Shown: piece by piece, positions 5,607 to 6,324 of the stretch
Layout: every line of letters begins with the position of its first letter
Position numbering within the stretch: the first letter of the stretch is position 1
Program-made: the position numbers and the translations under genes
Assembly: GCA_944371545.1 (NCBI GenBank)
Contig: CALVXT010000079.1
Coordinates: 1-6,324 of the forward strand
Direction: 5' to 3'
DNA: 6,324 nucleotides
DNA from: an uncultured Bacilli bacterium
Lineage (GTDB): Bacteria > Bacillota_I > Bacilli_A > RF39 > UBA660
The notes under the pieces: generated by a model
The model's database searches: none
What the model was told of the DNA's origin: nothing
What the model saw: only the letters and a program-made list of their open reading frames with translations

Positions 5607-6244
5607 CTTTTTAACTCACTTTCTTGATTTTCATATTTTTCTATAGTTTCTTGTCTTTGGTTTTCATTATACATAACTTCCTTCATAGCTTTTAAATACT
5701 CGTCAGTATTTTCATATCCTAAACTATGAACATATTCTTCTGCCGTTTGAGCGTCCACAAAATCATTTGGTAAAGCTCTTATGATTCGATCATCATTTTG
5801 ATAAGCATTATCTTTAGAAACATCTAAAACTGCCGCTAAAAGGGCATCGCCTTGTAATTTTCCAAATTTTGAAGCATAATTCTCCACATCAATAGCTATT
5901 CCCATATGGTCATATTGTGGTTCACTTATTCCAGTATAAGTATTTTTAGCAATGTTTGTATTTTCCGAAACAATTTCTTGAGCATCTTCATAAATTGGTC
6001 TAAAATTTTTTTCTATTTGATTATTTTCAATTATCGTATTAGCAAGATGTTTTCCGTTAAAAGCTAAACTTGTAGCAAAAGCCAATATAAAAGTTCCTCC
6101 AAAAACAAAACGTTTTACACTCTTCTCTACTTTTGCTTTTACAATTTTTTCTTGCTTTTCTTGTAAAATCTTATTACGTTCAAGTCTTTCCCTTTTTTGT
6201 TGTTGAAAGCTTTTAATAGGAATAAAATCTAGTTCCTTTTCCAT
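5603..6244 (-). CDS. Single-pass membrane protein of unknown function
   Basis: The product is 213 aa and not recognised. Residues 1-45 are highly charged (Lys, Arg, Glu, Gln) and probably helical or coiled-coil. A single hydrophobic segment FVFGGTFILAFATSLAF (46-62) follows a basic stretch (KAKVEKSVKR), so the N-terminus should be cytoplasmic and the rest (about 65-213) outside the membrane. There is no signal-peptidase-like site after the segment. The extracytoplasmic part has no cysteines and no familiar catalytic motif. It contains a plausible small helical region (QGDALLAAVLDVSKDN, 131-146, then TAEEYVHSLGY, 167-177) and a Glu/Gln/Asn-rich C-terminus. GAGGTGAT starts translation at ATG 6244. 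The gene is coupled to the DUF1292-like gene by a 4-nt overlap and both share the downstream terminator. Location upstream of spoVID-ysxE hints at a cell-envelope or sporulation setting, but no function should be inferred. Confidence 0.8.
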   Translation of the reverse strand: MEKELDFIPIKSFQQQKRERLERNKILQEKQEKIVKAKVEKSVKRFVFGGTFILAFATSLAFNGKHLANTIIENNQIEKNFRPIYEDAQEIVSENTNIAKNTYTGISEPQYDHMGIAIDVENYASKFGKLQGDALLAAVLDVSKDNAYQNDDRIIRALPNDFVDAQTAEEYVHSLGYENTDEYLKAMKEVMYNENQRQETIEKYENQESELKR

Positions 6245-6247
6245 ATT

Positions 6248-6255
6248 ATCACCTC
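6248..6255 (-). promoter_or_regulatory. Ribosome-binding site of the 213-aa membrane-protein gene
   Basis: GAGGTGAT lies 3 nt before ATG 6244 (6 nt counted from GAGGT), an almost complete anti-Shine-Dalgarno match, and fixes the start codon. Confidence 0.8.
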
Positions 6256-6259
6256 GTAT

Positions 6260-6289
6260 AATGTAGTTAAGATATTTTTTAACTACATT
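6260..6289. repeat. Perfect 11-bp inverted repeat upstream of the 213-aa gene
   Basis: AATGTAGTTAA (6260-6270) and TTAACTACATT (6279-6289) are exact reverse complements around an 8-nt spacer (GATATTTT). The repeat ends 4 bp from the Shine-Dalgarno on the coding side. No T-run follows it on the minus strand, so it is not a terminator for an upstream minus-strand gene. It could be a repressor operator or a 5'-UTR hairpin. The remaining bases to 6324 are AT-rich, with no gene and no convincing promoter. Confidence 0.7.
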
Positions 6290-6324
6290 TTCTATATTTA
6301 GATTTTTGTTAAGAGATATCTATA

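Noticed and set aside
6260..6289. Inverted repeat as a Rho-independent terminator
   Set aside because: On the minus strand it is followed by ATACGAGG with no T-run. On the plus strand T-rich sequence follows, but no plus-strand gene ends here.

Overview
The window is strongly AT-rich. It uses the standard genetic code (TGG for Trp, TGA as a stop), has Shine-Dalgarno sites of the GAGG/AGGTGAT type and carries a T-box riboswitch. It also holds a spoVID-ysxE-like gene pair, which is typical of endospore-forming Bacilli. The best guess is a low-GC, spore-forming or formerly spore-forming Firmicute, perhaps an uncultured Erysipelotrichia/RF39-type gut lineage. The exact taxon is inference. Every confident gene is on the minus strand, so the window reads from high to low coordinates. 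One small membrane-protein ORF lies on the plus strand.

Region A (about 6324-5334) is a two-gene unit. A strong ribosome-binding site preceded by a perfect 11-bp inverted repeat leads into a single-pass membrane protein of unknown function (213 aa). Its stop overlaps the start (ATGA) of an 85-aa DUF1292/YrzB-like protein. The unit ends at a Rho-independent terminator whose loop contains the DUF1292 stop codon.

Region B (5292-3660) is a sporulation pair. The first gene is a compact SpoVID-like protein with an N-terminal SPOCS-like beta domain, an acidic linker and a C-terminal LysM. It overlaps by 8 nt a YsxE/CotS-family kinase-fold protein that has lost both catalytic aspartates. In Bacillus subtilis spoVID and ysxE are adjacent in the same order, which supports both calls.

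Region C (3537-3716, plus strand) is a 59-aa protein with two hydrophobic segments and an excellent Shine-Dalgarno. It overlaps the ysxE-like gene tail-to-tail by 57 bp and is divergent from region D.

Region D (about 3466-1) is the most interesting part. A sigma-A promoter drives a complete T-box riboswitch with apical GGUG loop, specifier loop, T-box, and mutually exclusive antiterminator and terminator. It is followed by an RNase R-family exoribonuclease and then thrS, whose 3' half runs off the window. The likely specifier is ACU (Thr), so one tRNA-Thr sensor probably controls a 3'-5' exoribonuclease together with threonyl-tRNA synthetase. The visible ThrRS lacks the N-terminal TGS domain but keeps the editing domain.
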